A stretch of DNA of 64,000 nucleotides from Kushneria aurantia DSM 21353 (GTDB lineage: Bacteria; Pseudomonadota; Gammaproteobacteria; Pseudomonadales; Halomonadaceae), in assembly GCF_000382245.1 (NCBI RefSeq), contig NZ_KB907867.1:2145-66144 (forward strand), written 5' to 3'. Each line of letters opens with the position of its first letter. Position 1 is the first letter of the stretch. A program made the translations under genes and the position numbers. The notes below the pieces were generated by a model. That model was not told where the DNA came from and ran no database searches. It saw nothing but the letters and a program-made list of their open reading frames with translations. Shown here piece by piece: positions 11,265-19,596 of this stretch.

Positions 11265-12719
11265 ATATGCATCCGCGCGGCCCGTGCGGGCCGCGACTTC
11301 CGTTGTTTTGCGCACATCGCCCATCGCCTCTTCGTTTCTATCCGCACGGCCCGTGCGGGCCGCGACGAGGGTTGCCGATTTGCCCGCCCCGGTCGGTCCG
11401 TTTCTATCCGCGCGGCCCGTGCGGGCCGCGACATGACGCTCAGTGCAGCGCTGGCGACGGTGCCTGGTTTCTATCCGCCCGGCCCGTGCGGGCCGCGACG
11501 ATCGACCTGGCGTGTGGCCGCCGCGATTTTGGCGTTGTTTCTATCCGCGCGGCCCGTGCGGGCCGCGACTCGTGGTACCGACGAAAATGCACTGTCGGGG
11601 ATGGGTTTCTATCCGCGCGGTCCGTGCGGGCCGCAACCTCGACCAATACCACCACGGTCCCCGCGTCGTTGTTTCTATCCGCGCGGCCCGTGCGGGCCGC
11701 GACTATTTCTCTGGACCAAACAAGCCGGGGTTTTATCGTTTCTATCCGCGCGGCCCGTGCGGGCCGCGACAACTCATCTGGGATCGAAAAAGTGTGGTTA
11801 CCGGTTTCTATCCGCGCGGCCCGTGCGGGCCGCGACGTGCGCTCCATCCAGGCATGGGGTAGTGATCGATCAGTTTCTATCCGCGCGGCCCGTGCGGGCC
11901 GCGACGAGCTGACACCGTCCAACGATCCAGATGGCGAGGTGTTTCTATCCGCGCGGCCCGTGCGGGCCGCGACAGCGAGGCGCCAGCCATGACTGACTGC
12001 CACCAGCAGTTTCTATCCGCACGGCCCGTGCGGGCCGCGACCTGAAACATCAAACGGCATCGATTTCGGCGAGGGTTTCTATCCGCACGGCCCGTGCGGG
12101 CCGCGACATGAGAGTGGTGGCGGCTCCGGTGGCTCCGGCGGTGTTTCTATCCGCACGGCCCGTGCGGGCAGCGACCGCCGAACGTGTCAGTAGTCGACCA
12201 GCGATACTCGTTTCTATCCGCGCGGCCCGTGCGGGCCGCGACCTGCGCCGAAGGCGCAACTGTTCCCGCTTGGGGGTGTTTCTATCCGCGCGGCCCGTGC
12301 GGGCCGCGACACGCCTGGTCATCGGCCCACCCATGAGACGCAGGTTTCTATCCGCGCGGTCCGTGCGGGCCGCGACGGCTCCCGTCTGAATCAACTACCA
12401 CTGCGTTGATGTTTCTATCCGCGCGGTCCGTGCGGGCCGCGACTCGTGGTACCGACGAAAATGCACTGTCGGGGATGGGTTTCTATCCGCGCGGTCCGTG
12501 CGGGCCGCGACCAGCGTGATCATGCGTCGTCTCCTTCCGCGTCAGCGTTTCTATCCGCGCGGCCCGTGCGGGCCGCGACCGACAGGCCGCCGATGGTGCA
12601 GGTCGTAGAGTTGGGGGTTTCTATCCGCGCGGCCCGTGCGGGCCGCGACCGACACGGGTAGAGCTTGAACGTGCCGGCCATGCCCTGTTTCTATCCGCGC
12701 GGCCCGTGCGGGCCGCGAC
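11265..12719 (-). CRISPR. Type I-C CRISPR array 2 (22 repeats)
   Basis: Twenty-two copies of the same 33-base repeat as array 1, with 21 spacers of 33-36 bases. The leader lies to the right (12720-12944), so transcription is leftward, toward cas3. Unlike array 1 many repeats carry substitutions: an A in the stem at 11334, 12009, 12075 and 12143, a T in place of C at 11605, 12344, 12411 and 12479, plus single changes at 11467 and near the ends of 11605 and 12143. The leader-distal copy at 11265-11297 is degenerate in its first six bases, as expected for an old trailer end. The spacer at 11570-11604 is repeated exactly at 12444-12478. Confidence 0.97.
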
Positions 12720-12944
12720 CGACCGTCCATTCATAACGCATTGTTTGTCCAGGAAAAACCACAGCCCTGCGGCGAAACGCAGTCCAATGTCACTCGGCGA
12801 GATGATTTTTCCACCTTCGTTCAAGACAACAATATTAAAATCAATGTATTAAAGAGCGGCGAACCCTGCCGGAGAAGTCGGGACACCCGGGGTTCGCAGT
12901 AGAAGGCAGGTCAAAGAGACAGTAGCAGCATACCAGCGAGCCCT
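12720..12944 (-). promoter_or_regulatory. Leader of CRISPR array 2, homologous to leader 1
   Basis: This segment aligns with 2397-2614, sharing blocks such as ATTCATAACGCATTGTTTG, GATGATTTTTCCAC and GCGAACCCTGCCGG. It has its own perfect IHF consensus at 12839-12851, about 120 bases from the first repeat, and the same hairpin at about 12857-12898. The similarity continues to 12930-12944, which matches the last codons of cas2. From 12945 to 13061 nothing recognisable was seen. Confidence 0.8.
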
Positions 12945-13061
12945 CGGCCAGTACCACGCGGGCCGGTCGGTTACAGCGATCCCGTTTAATCAGTGCCATA
13001 TTTCAGCGCCCGCCCTCGCTGGGCTATGCTGAGACGCCGCCAACGCCAGAGGAGAGAGGCC

Positions 13062-13421
13062 ATGTCATCACTGCGGGATCAGCTCAGCCGCCAGGTGTAT
13101 AGCACCGATCAGGGCGACCTGCGCCAGTCGGACAAGGAAGAGGCGCAGCAAAACCGCGACGAGGAGCGCCTCGCCGCGCTGGACGGTGTCGTGCGCGTTC
13201 GCCGCGAGACCGCCGGCCGCAAGGGCAAGGGGGTCACCACCGTGCAGGGCGTGCCGCTGGCCGAGGCGGAGCTGAAAACCCTGGCCCAGGCGCTGAAGAA
13301 GCGCTGCGGCAGCGGCGGTGCGCTCAAGGCAGGCGTGATCGAGATTCAGGGCGACCATCGCGACAGCGTGCGCACCGAGCTGGAAAAGCGCGGTTTTACC
13401 GTGCGCATGGCAGGAGGTTGA
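13062..13421 (+). CDS. yciH: SUI1/YciH family translation factor
   Basis: A 119-residue protein of the SUI1 (eIF1-like) family, bacterial YciH type, which is thought to bind the small ribosomal subunit and influence start-site fidelity under stress. The conserved core is RRETAGRKGKGVTTVQGVPL followed by LAQALKKRCGSGGALKAGVIEIQGDHRDSVRTELEKRGF. The ATG at 13062 follows GAGGAGAGAG and is preferred to an upstream ATG at 12993 that adds unrelated residues. The next gene begins 3 bases later, so the two are probably one operon. Confidence 0.93.
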   Translation: MSSLRDQLSRQVYSTDQGDLRQSDKEEAQQNRDEERLAALDGVVRVRRETAGRKGKGVTTVQGVPLAEAELKTLAQALKKRCGSGGALKAGVIEIQGDHRDSVRTELEKRGFTVRMAGG

Positions 13422-13423
13422 AG

Positions 13424-13831
13424 ATGGCAGCAGTGATACGCACTACCGCCGCGCTGCTGCTGGCGGCAACTCTGAGCGGTTGCTCGCTGTTCTCCGGCGG
13501 CCCGCAATTTGCCACGCTCTCCGGCGAGGCGGTGGTCGCGTCCGATGCCGCCATCAGTCCGCAGAGCCAACTCGAAGTACGCCTGCTGGACATGACCGGC
13601 GGGCGGCGCACGATCGCTCAGGTCACCCAGCGCACTCACGGCCGGCTGCCAGTGCCCTTCACACTGCGCTATGAGCGCAGCAGCCTTGAGGAGGGTCGCC
13701 GCTACGCGCTGAGCGCGGCACTGGAGGACAACGGCGAGACCCGCTTTCTGACCCTCGAACCGCTGCCGGTACTGAGCGGCGAGGCACCACAGGGCGAGTT
13801 ACGCGTGCCGCTCGCGCCGGTCAGCCCCTGA
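13424..13831 (+). CDS. YbaY/YscW-family lipoprotein
   Basis: A 135-residue exported lipoprotein. The signal peptide ends in a lipobox, LSGC, near residue 20, so the mature protein should be lipid-anchored; the following Ser disfavours inner-membrane retention. The mature part (GEAVVASDAAISPQSQLEVRLLD ... HGRLPVPFTLRYE) resembles the YbaY/YscW type III secretion lipoprotein-chaperone domain; function in non-secretion contexts is unknown. The ATG at 13424 has AGGAGG 6 bases upstream; a TTG two codons earlier is less likely. It converges with the sirtuin gene, overlapping it by 11 bases. Confidence 0.8.
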   Translation: MAAVIRTTAALLLAATLSGCSLFSGGPQFATLSGEAVVASDAAISPQSQLEVRLLDMTGGRRTIAQVTQRTHGRLPVPFTLRYERSSLEEGRRYALSAALEDNGETRFLTLEPLPVLSGEAPQGELRVPLAPVSP

Positions 13832-14687
13832 ACTCACCGGCCTCGCTCGTCTCGAGGCCGGCGAGCAGATCCTCGAGAGTCTCATCGACAGCACACGAAA
13901 GCTTGAGGTCGAAAAGATCGTCAGCGCGGGTACGGCCGCGATTGATACAGGCGATCGGCATGCCCTGCTCGACCGCACGGCGGGCGAAACGGTAACCGGA
14001 ATAGACCATCAGCGAGGAGCCCACCACCAGCAGCGCACGGCTGTCATCGAGCATTCGCATCGCCCGGGCCAGCCGCCAGCGCGGCACGTTGTCGCCGAAA
14101 AAGACCACGTCCGGCTTGAAAATGCCGCTGCCGCAGCGCGGGCAGCCGGGAACATGAAAATCCGAAAAGTCGACCTCTTCCAGGTAGGCGTCACCGTCAG
14201 GGGCAACCTCGGCCTCAATGCCCAGCCAGTCCGGGTTGAGCTGCGCCAGTTGACGATGAAAAAATTCGCGCCGCACCAGCAGCTGGCAGTTCATGCAGCG
14301 CACCAGATCGGCGCGGCCGTGCAGGTCCACCACCCGGCGGCTGCCCGCCTTCTGATGCAGCCGGTCAACGTTCTGGGTAATCAGCCCCTCGATCAGTCCG
14401 CGCCGCTCCAGCCCGGCCAGCGCCCGATGGGCACGCCCCGGTTCGGCGGCGGCGAGCAGACGAAAGCCCACCAGGCTACGCGCCCAGTAGCGCTGCCGGC
14501 CGGCGGGGCTCGCCATGAAGGCCTGATGGGTCATGGGCGGCGGGCGCTTCCAGCCCCCCTGGTCATCGCGGTAGTCGGGAATACCGCTGGCGGTACTGAC
14601 GCCGGCACCGGTCACCACGCACAGCGGCGCGTGCTCGCGTACCATGTCGCTCAGCTGCCGTAAGGCCTCGGTGGCATCACTGCTCAT
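13821..14687 (-). CDS. SIR2-family NAD-dependent protein deacylase (sirtuin)
   Basis: A 288-residue single-domain sirtuin. The NAD-binding motifs GAGVSTASGIPDYRD (from about residue 27) and TQNVDRLHQKAGS are intact, as is the catalytic His in DLHGRADLVRC. Two CxxC pairs (CMNC and CPRC) form the zinc ribbon, and GIFKPDVVFFGDNVP follows. It should remove acyl groups from lysines using NAD. This is an enzyme-type sirtuin, not one of the large SIR2 fusion proteins of defence systems. It is transcribed against the lipoprotein gene and away from the NERD protein. Confidence 0.94.
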   Translation of the reverse strand: MSSDATEALRQLSDMVREHAPLCVVTGAGVSTASGIPDYRDDQGGWKRPPPMTHQAFMASPAGRQRYWARSLVGFRLLAAAEPGRAHRALAGLERRGLIEGLITQNVDRLHQKAGSRRVVDLHGRADLVRCMNCQLLVRREFFHRQLAQLNPDWLGIEAEVAPDGDAYLEEVDFSDFHVPGCPRCGSGIFKPDVVFFGDNVPRWRLARAMRMLDDSRALLVVGSSLMVYSGYRFARRAVEQGMPIACINRGRTRADDLFDLKLSCAVDETLEDLLAGLETSEAGEFRG

Positions 14688-14785
14688 GTGGCTCCTTGTG
14701 CGTCATCCGGCCCCCGGCGGTCGTGACGATCATGGATGCCCGGCGCTCGCGGCGCTAGACTGAAGCCGATCACTCGGGGACAAGC

Positions 14786-15712
14786 ATGGACTGGCTCGAA
14801 TACGTACTGCCTCTCGTTTTTCTGACACCGCTGGGCGCTACCGCGGTGGTGGTGCTGGGTCTGCGCCATCTGTTTCAGGACAAGCCCGGTTTCTCCGCTT
14901 CCGGCGAACACTTGCGCCAGTCGGGCCACCGCTTTCGTGAGCGGCTGGCCGAGGCCCGCGTGCAGCTGTTTCTGGCCTGCGCGCTGGGCCCGGTGGTGGC
15001 CATTACGCCGCTGATTTATGGCATGGGGCGGATGCTTTTCTCGTCCCATCAGGACTGGATCGAGTGGAGCCTCTACGGCCTGACCACCACGGTGCTGGCG
15101 CTGATCGTCGGCGCCTTCATGATGATACTCTCCTACCGCATCTCGCGGCTGCGCCTGCGGCTGGCCTGCGCGATGAGCGTCACCTGGCAGCTCGAACAGC
15201 TGATGCTCGCCAACGAACAGATGATTCACGTCTTTCACGATGTGCCCGCCGAGGGCGCGAGCATCGACCATGTGATCGTCACCCGTCAGGGGGTGTTCGC
15301 CCTGACCGTCAAGGCGCGCCGCGCGCCGCCTGGGTCGGCAAGCGAGTCACCGCGGCTGCGTCTCGACGGCGAACGGCTGTGCTTTCCCGATCATGAAGAG
15401 CGTAGCCCGCTGCGCGATGCGCGTCGCGCCCGACGCTGGCTGCATATCGATCTCTCCCGCTACTGCGGCAGCGATATTGCGGTGCGCGGCATGCTGATGC
15501 TGCCCGGCTGGTCGCTGGATATCGAGCGTGAGCAACCGGATATCGACGTCATCGAAGAGTCGATGCTGATCGAGCGCCTCGAACGCAGCGCCAGTACGCC
15601 GCTCGAGGCACCGCAGCACACGGCCGTCATCCAGCGGCTGGCAGCGCTGGCCGGTGACAGGCCCATGCATGTGCCGCTGTCCGCCGACAGCGCAAAGCCC
15701 GCCGGCGCCTGA
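14786..15712 (+). CDS. Membrane-anchored NERD-like domain protein
   Basis: A 308-residue protein with an N-terminal membrane helix (residues about 4-26) and two further hydrophobic helices (about 66-86 and 95-120), then a cytoplasmic domain. The latter contains EGASIDHVIVTRQGVFALTVKARR, which matches the core of the nuclease-related NERD domain; the usual acidic-Lys pair is visible only as the final lysine, so nuclease activity is doubtful. Substrate and role are unknown. It starts about 100 bases from the divergent sirtuin gene. Confidence 0.7.
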   Translation: MDWLEYVLPLVFLTPLGATAVVVLGLRHLFQDKPGFSASGEHLRQSGHRFRERLAEARVQLFLACALGPVVAITPLIYGMGRMLFSSHQDWIEWSLYGLTTTVLALIVGAFMMILSYRISRLRLRLACAMSVTWQLEQLMLANEQMIHVFHDVPAEGASIDHVIVTRQGVFALTVKARRAPPGSASESPRLRLDGERLCFPDHEERSPLRDARRARRWLHIDLSRYCGSDIAVRGMLMLPGWSLDIEREQPDIDVIEESMLIERLERSASTPLEAPQHTAVIQRLAALAGDRPMHVPLSADSAKPAGA

Positions 15713-15751
15713 TAAAGCGATCGCGGGCAGAGCCGCGCCGGCATCGACGTT

Positions 15752-16015
15752 GTGGAGGCGGAAATCGGCTATCCGATGATTCTCAAGGAGATTCGCAGCG
15801 CCCGCGGCAATGGCGTGCATCTGGTCGAACGGCGTCGCGAGCTCGAGCGCTTCGCCGCGGATAACCCGGTGCTCTACGCCCAGCCCAGGCTACCGATCGA
15901 TCGCGATCGGCGTATCGTGCTGGTGGGGGACCGCATTCTTGCCAGCTACTGGCGAGTGACGCCGCTGGGCGGCTCAGGGATGTCGGGTATTGGGCAAACG
16001 ACGCTTTTTCGATAA
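15752..16015 (+). pseudogene. ATP-grasp ligase fragment
   Basis: The 87-codon frame IGYPMILKEIRSARGNGVHLVERRRELERF...LYAQPRLPIDRDRRIVLVGDRILASYWRVTP is the central nucleotide-binding part of an ATP-grasp enzyme (RimK/glutamate-ligase-like). The N-terminal domain is absent upstream, where the NERD gene ends 39 bases earlier, and the C-terminal metal-binding part is missing after GGSGMSGIGQTTLF. It is therefore most likely a decayed remnant. A recent deletion that joined it to the NERD gene is possible. Confidence 0.7.
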
Positions 16016-16047
16016 AGGTCTACGGAGGGCTCCGGGAGACGTCAAAC

Positions 16048-16944
16048 TCAAAACGCCAGGCGATCGAACCAGTCGACGATAAAGTCTGTCAGCACCCTCA
16101 AACGGTTCGGCACATAGTGCATGTGAGGACGCACTATCGAGATCGACGTATCGCAGGTCGCGTCGCGGTAAGCCTCGAGTACCGGCAGTAGCACGTTATC
16201 TTCGATATCCTGCTTCACCAGAAACAGGGGCAGCCAGGCAATACCGTGCCCTTGCCGGCAAGCCGCATGCAAAGTTTCCAGCGAATTGCAGGAAAAACCA
16301 GCGCCAAGCTGAACCCTTTGGCCACTTGCCGAGGCCAGCCCCCACTGATTGAAACTGCCGGCCAGGTTTAGACGAAGGCAGGCGTGGTTGTGCATGTCTT
16401 CGGGGCGTTGCGGGGTACCCCGTTCGGCGAGATAAACCGGGCTCGCACAGGCCATCCGCCGGTTGGCTGCCAGCTTGCGAGCGACGAGACGCGAGTCTTG
16501 CAAGCTGGCGCTGCGGATAGCGAGATCCATCCCCTCCTGGACGATATCCACGACGGTATCCGTCAGTGTCAGATCGACCTCCACCTCTGGGTAGCGCTGC
16601 ATGAACGCGAAAAGGGCCGGCACGACATGCATACGGCCGAGCGCATTCGATGCCGTCACGCGGATCCGCCCGCGAACCGTGCCTGCGCCTTCGGCCACTT
16701 CCGTTTCCACCGCCGTCAGGCGAGCGAGTATGTCGCGTGTTTCGGCGGCATACAGCTCGCCAGCATTCGTCAATCGAAGATGCCGCGTCGAACGGATGAG
16801 AAGCTGTACGCCGAGCCTGCCTTCTAGCGCCGTTATGCGCTTGCTGACGGCTGAATGCGTCAGGCCGAGATTGGCCGCAGCCCCAGAAAAACTCCCGGCG
16901 CTCAAGATAGCGTGAAATATGGCCATATCGGCTTCATAGCGCAT
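16048..16944 (-). CDS. LysR-family transcriptional regulator
   Basis: A 298-residue LysR-type regulator. The winged helix-turn-helix is at the N terminus (FHAILSAGSFSGAAANLGLTHSAVSKRITALEGRLGVQLLIRSTRHLRLTNAG), followed by the effector-binding domain (RGRIRVTASNALGRMHVVPAL...). The ATG at 16944 is preferred to a TTG at 16980 because it gives the usual spacing before the HTH and has GGA just upstream. It is divergent from the dioxygenase gene, with about 104 bases between starts, so by LysR custom it probably controls that gene and the MFS gene behind it. Confidence 0.92.
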   Translation of the reverse strand: MRYEADMAIFHAILSAGSFSGAAANLGLTHSAVSKRITALEGRLGVQLLIRSTRHLRLTNAGELYAAETRDILARLTAVETEVAEGAGTVRGRIRVTASNALGRMHVVPALFAFMQRYPEVEVDLTLTDTVVDIVQEGMDLAIRSASLQDSRLVARKLAANRRMACASPVYLAERGTPQRPEDMHNHACLRLNLAGSFNQWGLASASGQRVQLGAGFSCNSLETLHAACRQGHGIAWLPLFLVKQDIEDNVLLPVLEAYRDATCDTSISIVRPHMHYVPNRLRVLTDFIVDWFDRLAF

Positions 16945-17048
16945 ATGTTCCAAATTAGAACAGGCAATGTGCCGAGTCAAGGGGTTATCGAGTGCTGTCA
17001 GCCACCCTAGGGTTAAATGGCATCTTCCAACAACGGTCGGGGGCTTCG

Positions 17049-18293
17049 ATGTCTAACTCACTCATGATGCCAGAAAAATCTTGTACTTGTAGCAACGTTG
17101 GCACCTACGGTACCGAAAGAACAGAAATGCATGACCTGAGAGTGTATCGAAACGACCTCCATCTTATAAAAGCGCAAGAAATTGACAAAAAAGCTGCCCG
17201 TCTAGTCTGGTGTAATGGGGATGTAGGTGCATTTCACTACACTTGGCTTCGCGAAAATGATCCACACCCGTCATCTCGGCACCCCATGTCGAGAGAACGG
17301 CTGGTACACCCCCTGGATGTCAGATCTGATATCCGACCTGAGTGGATCGCGATTCATGAAGGGGGAGGTTTATCGGTTCGCTGGTTGCGGGAGGATGGCG
17401 GACATCCAAGTCTATTCGGGGCAGGATGGTTGCATGCCCACCGATGCAACCAGGATTCATCGATCAACTCAATCAAACCATCACGCGCCGCCCGGCCAGA
17501 ACCTATTGAAGCGCAATGGAGCGACGTAATGAACGATGACAGCGCGCTTTTATCATGGCTCGACGGCTATATTGAGCGGGGCTGGTCGATAATAAAAGGG
17601 GTCCCTCAAGAAAAAGGAATGGCTATCGAATTTGGAAAGCGCATTGGCACCGTCAGATCCAGCAATTTTGGATTCTATTTCGATGTACGCTCAAAAGCTG
17701 CGCCAATTTCAAATGCGTATACTGCAAATTTCCTGCCCCTCCATACAGACCTGCCTCACTATGAAATGCCACCAGGGCTACAGATTCTGCATTGCCTTTC
17801 AAACGATGCGGTAGGAGGGGCCTCACTACTAGCCGATGGCATTGCCGTGGCAGAACACCTGATGCGGAGCGAACCCGACGTATTCTCCTGTCTATCTCAA
17901 AACCGGCTGCCATTCCGGTTTCAAGATTCCGATAGCGAATTCAATGCACGGCACCCCATCATAGAATGCAATGAATTGAATGAGCCAACCTACATCAATT
18001 GGTCAAACAGCACCATCGCGCCTCTTGACTCAAGCTTCGAAAATATTCGCTCCATTCAATCAGCGATCAGGCGCTTCGTCACACTAATCGAGAGCCCAAC
18101 CTTCAAGATAAGCCATAAACCAAGCGCCGGAGAAGCGCTCGTATTCGACAACCGGCGCATGCTTCATGGTCGCGAAGCCTTCCAACCGGAGACCGGTTAC
18201 CGACACTTCCAGGGTTGCTATCTCGATACCGCCGAAGTGATGAGCAGACGCAACGCGCTAGCTCGTTGCCATCAGCACGTGGAATTCATTTGA
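17049..18293 (+). CDS. Gamma-butyrobetaine dioxygenase-like Fe(II)/2-oxoglutarate oxygenase
   Basis: A protein of 414 residues from the ATG at 17049 (another Met at 17128 is possible). The N-terminal part, MHDLRVYRND...LVWCNGDVGAFHYTWLRENDPHPSSRHP, is the zinc-binding DUF971-like domain found in gamma-butyrobetaine hydroxylase. The C-terminal part is a TauD/TfdA-type double-stranded beta-helix with HxD at LHTDLPH and a distal His in MLHGREAF, plus the 2-oxoglutarate Arg in the last segment. It probably hydroxylates a small quaternary-amine or acid substrate; which one is unknown. The gene is visibly richer in A and T than its neighbours, suggesting acquisition by transfer. Confidence 0.82.
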   Translation: MSNSLMMPEKSCTCSNVGTYGTERTEMHDLRVYRNDLHLIKAQEIDKKAARLVWCNGDVGAFHYTWLRENDPHPSSRHPMSRERLVHPLDVRSDIRPEWIAIHEGGGLSVRWLREDGGHPSLFGAGWLHAHRCNQDSSINSIKPSRAARPEPIEAQWSDVMNDDSALLSWLDGYIERGWSIIKGVPQEKGMAIEFGKRIGTVRSSNFGFYFDVRSKAAPISNAYTANFLPLHTDLPHYEMPPGLQILHCLSNDAVGGASLLADGIAVAEHLMRSEPDVFSCLSQNRLPFRFQDSDSEFNARHPIIECNELNEPTYINWSNSTIAPLDSSFENIRSIQSAIRRFVTLIESPTFKISHKPSAGEALVFDNRRMLHGREAFQPETGYRHFQGCYLDTAEVMSRRNALARCHQHVEFI

Positions 18294-18337
18294 TCATTCC
18301 CCTGCACCAATAGCGCGCACACAGAAGGAATCGCACC

Positions 18338-19525
18338 ATGTCAACCCGAATATTACAGACTCAAATATCTCCTGATGCCAATCTACCAGGAATTTTCCGG
18401 GCCTTCGGCTTTATCTTGACCGGTGTTCTCGCGTTTGGCCTCGCAACGGGTGGGCTCTTCCCGCTCATCGGACTCAAACTGCAGGATCAGGGCGCCAGTG
18501 ATCTTATCATCGGGTTGATCACGTCCGTTTTCTTTGCCGGGACCTTTGCCGGTTCTCTGTTGACCGAGCGGATCATTGCTCGCATACGCCACATTCGGAC
18601 CTTTTCATTCCTGGCGGCGACGGCAGGCATCAGCACTATGGCACTGGCCCTGTCGGACGACCCCAGGGTGTGGATACTCATGCGTTTCATCACCGGGTTT
18701 TGTCTGGGCGGTTACTATGTGGTCATTGAGAGCTGGATCAACTACGCCTCGACGAACCAGACCCGCGCGCGTGGCATGTCGATCTACGAAGCGGTACGCA
18801 TGCTGGGTATCGCGATCAGCCCGTTCGTCCTGGGACTGGGCCTCAATGGTCAGCCTTACATCCTGGCTGGATTGCTATTTACGCTAGCGATCATCCCGCT
18901 GGTGTTCTGTCCCCTGGAAGAACCCGTGCAAAACGAACCCGGGACGCTGCCCTTTGGACGCCTGCTCGCGCTCGTACCGCTTGGCATGCTGGCCGCGTTC
19001 GTCTCTGGCTCAGTCAATGCGGCGTTCTACGGCATGGCCGGGGTGTATGGTGACAGAGCAGGCCTCGACACCTCGGAGATCGCGATCTTTATTGGTTCCA
19101 TGCTGATCGCCCCCACTTTCGCCCACCCCATCATGGGGGCGGCAGCGGATCGTTTTGGGCGGTTGCCAGTGCTCTTCGTCGCATCGGCAAGCTCGGCGTT
19201 GGCGGCGGTCGTGATCGCCACGATGGCGTCAGGATTGTGGGATCTGGTGATATTCAGCTTTCTGCTGGGCGGGTTCAGCCATCCGGTCTATTCGCTGGGG
19301 GTCGCTTATGTGAACGATAGACTCGATCCCGGCGATTTCGTGCGAGCAGGTGGCGCACTGCTCATCGCCTTCTGTCTGGGCACCACCTTTGGCCCGACGG
19401 CGGCGGCGGCAACCATGGCCCTGACGGGCGACTCGGGCCTGTATCTCTTTATCGCGGGCATTCTCACCCTCGTTGCCCTGGGCGTCGCGATGAGTGCGGG
19501 AGCCAACCGCCCTGCCAAACAGTAA
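18338..19525 (+). CDS. MFS transporter
   Basis: A 395-residue major facilitator with twelve predicted membrane helices. Helix 2-3 carries the ERIIARIRHIRTF loop and the C-terminal half the AADRFGRLPVLF loop, both forms of the MFS signature. Overall it resembles the YcaD-type group. It follows the dioxygenase gene by 44 bases on the same strand, so the natural reading is transport of the oxygenase substrate or product under the divergent LysR regulator. The substrate cannot be told from sequence. Confidence 0.88.
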   Translation: MSTRILQTQISPDANLPGIFRAFGFILTGVLAFGLATGGLFPLIGLKLQDQGASDLIIGLITSVFFAGTFAGSLLTERIIARIRHIRTFSFLAATAGISTMALALSDDPRVWILMRFITGFCLGGYYVVIESWINYASTNQTRARGMSIYEAVRMLGIAISPFVLGLGLNGQPYILAGLLFTLAIIPLVFCPLEEPVQNEPGTLPFGRLLALVPLGMLAAFVSGSVNAAFYGMAGVYGDRAGLDTSEIAIFIGSMLIAPTFAHPIMGAAADRFGRLPVLFVASASSALAAVVIATMASGLWDLVIFSFLLGGFSHPVYSLGVAYVNDRLDPGDFVRAGGALLIAFCLGTTFGPTAAAATMALTGDSGLYLFIAGILTLVALGVAMSAGANRPAKQ

Positions 19526-19540
19526 CCGTGTTGCCAACTT

Positions 19541-19573
19541 AAAAAAACCCGGCCGCACAGGGGCGGCCGGGCC
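19541..19573 (-). terminator. Rho-independent terminator of the BCCT gene
   Basis: CCCGGCCG (19548-19555) and CGGCCGGG (19564-19571) form an 8-bp GC stem. On the minus strand it is followed directly by seven T (19547-19541), a textbook terminator 24 bases after the transporter stop codon. It may also help insulate the MFS gene arriving from the other side. Confidence 0.9.
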
Positions 19574-19596
19574 AGGAGTATGGTGAAGCAGCGCGG

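Noticed and set aside
11015-11434. N-terminal extension of Cas3 by 140 residues
   Set aside because: The added residues are array 2 repeats and spacers plus intergenic sequence; the family N terminus begins at the ATG at 11014, which has its own ribosome site.
12945-13061. Minus-strand frame running from 13000 into leader 2
   Set aside because: It lacks a ribosome site and only reads through the leader; the cas2-like part is better explained as the end of a duplicated block.
13821-14687. Sirtuin as part of a SIR2-type defence system
   Set aside because: It is a compact single-domain enzyme with a complete zinc ribbon and no partner (argonaute, helicase or STAND protein) beside it.
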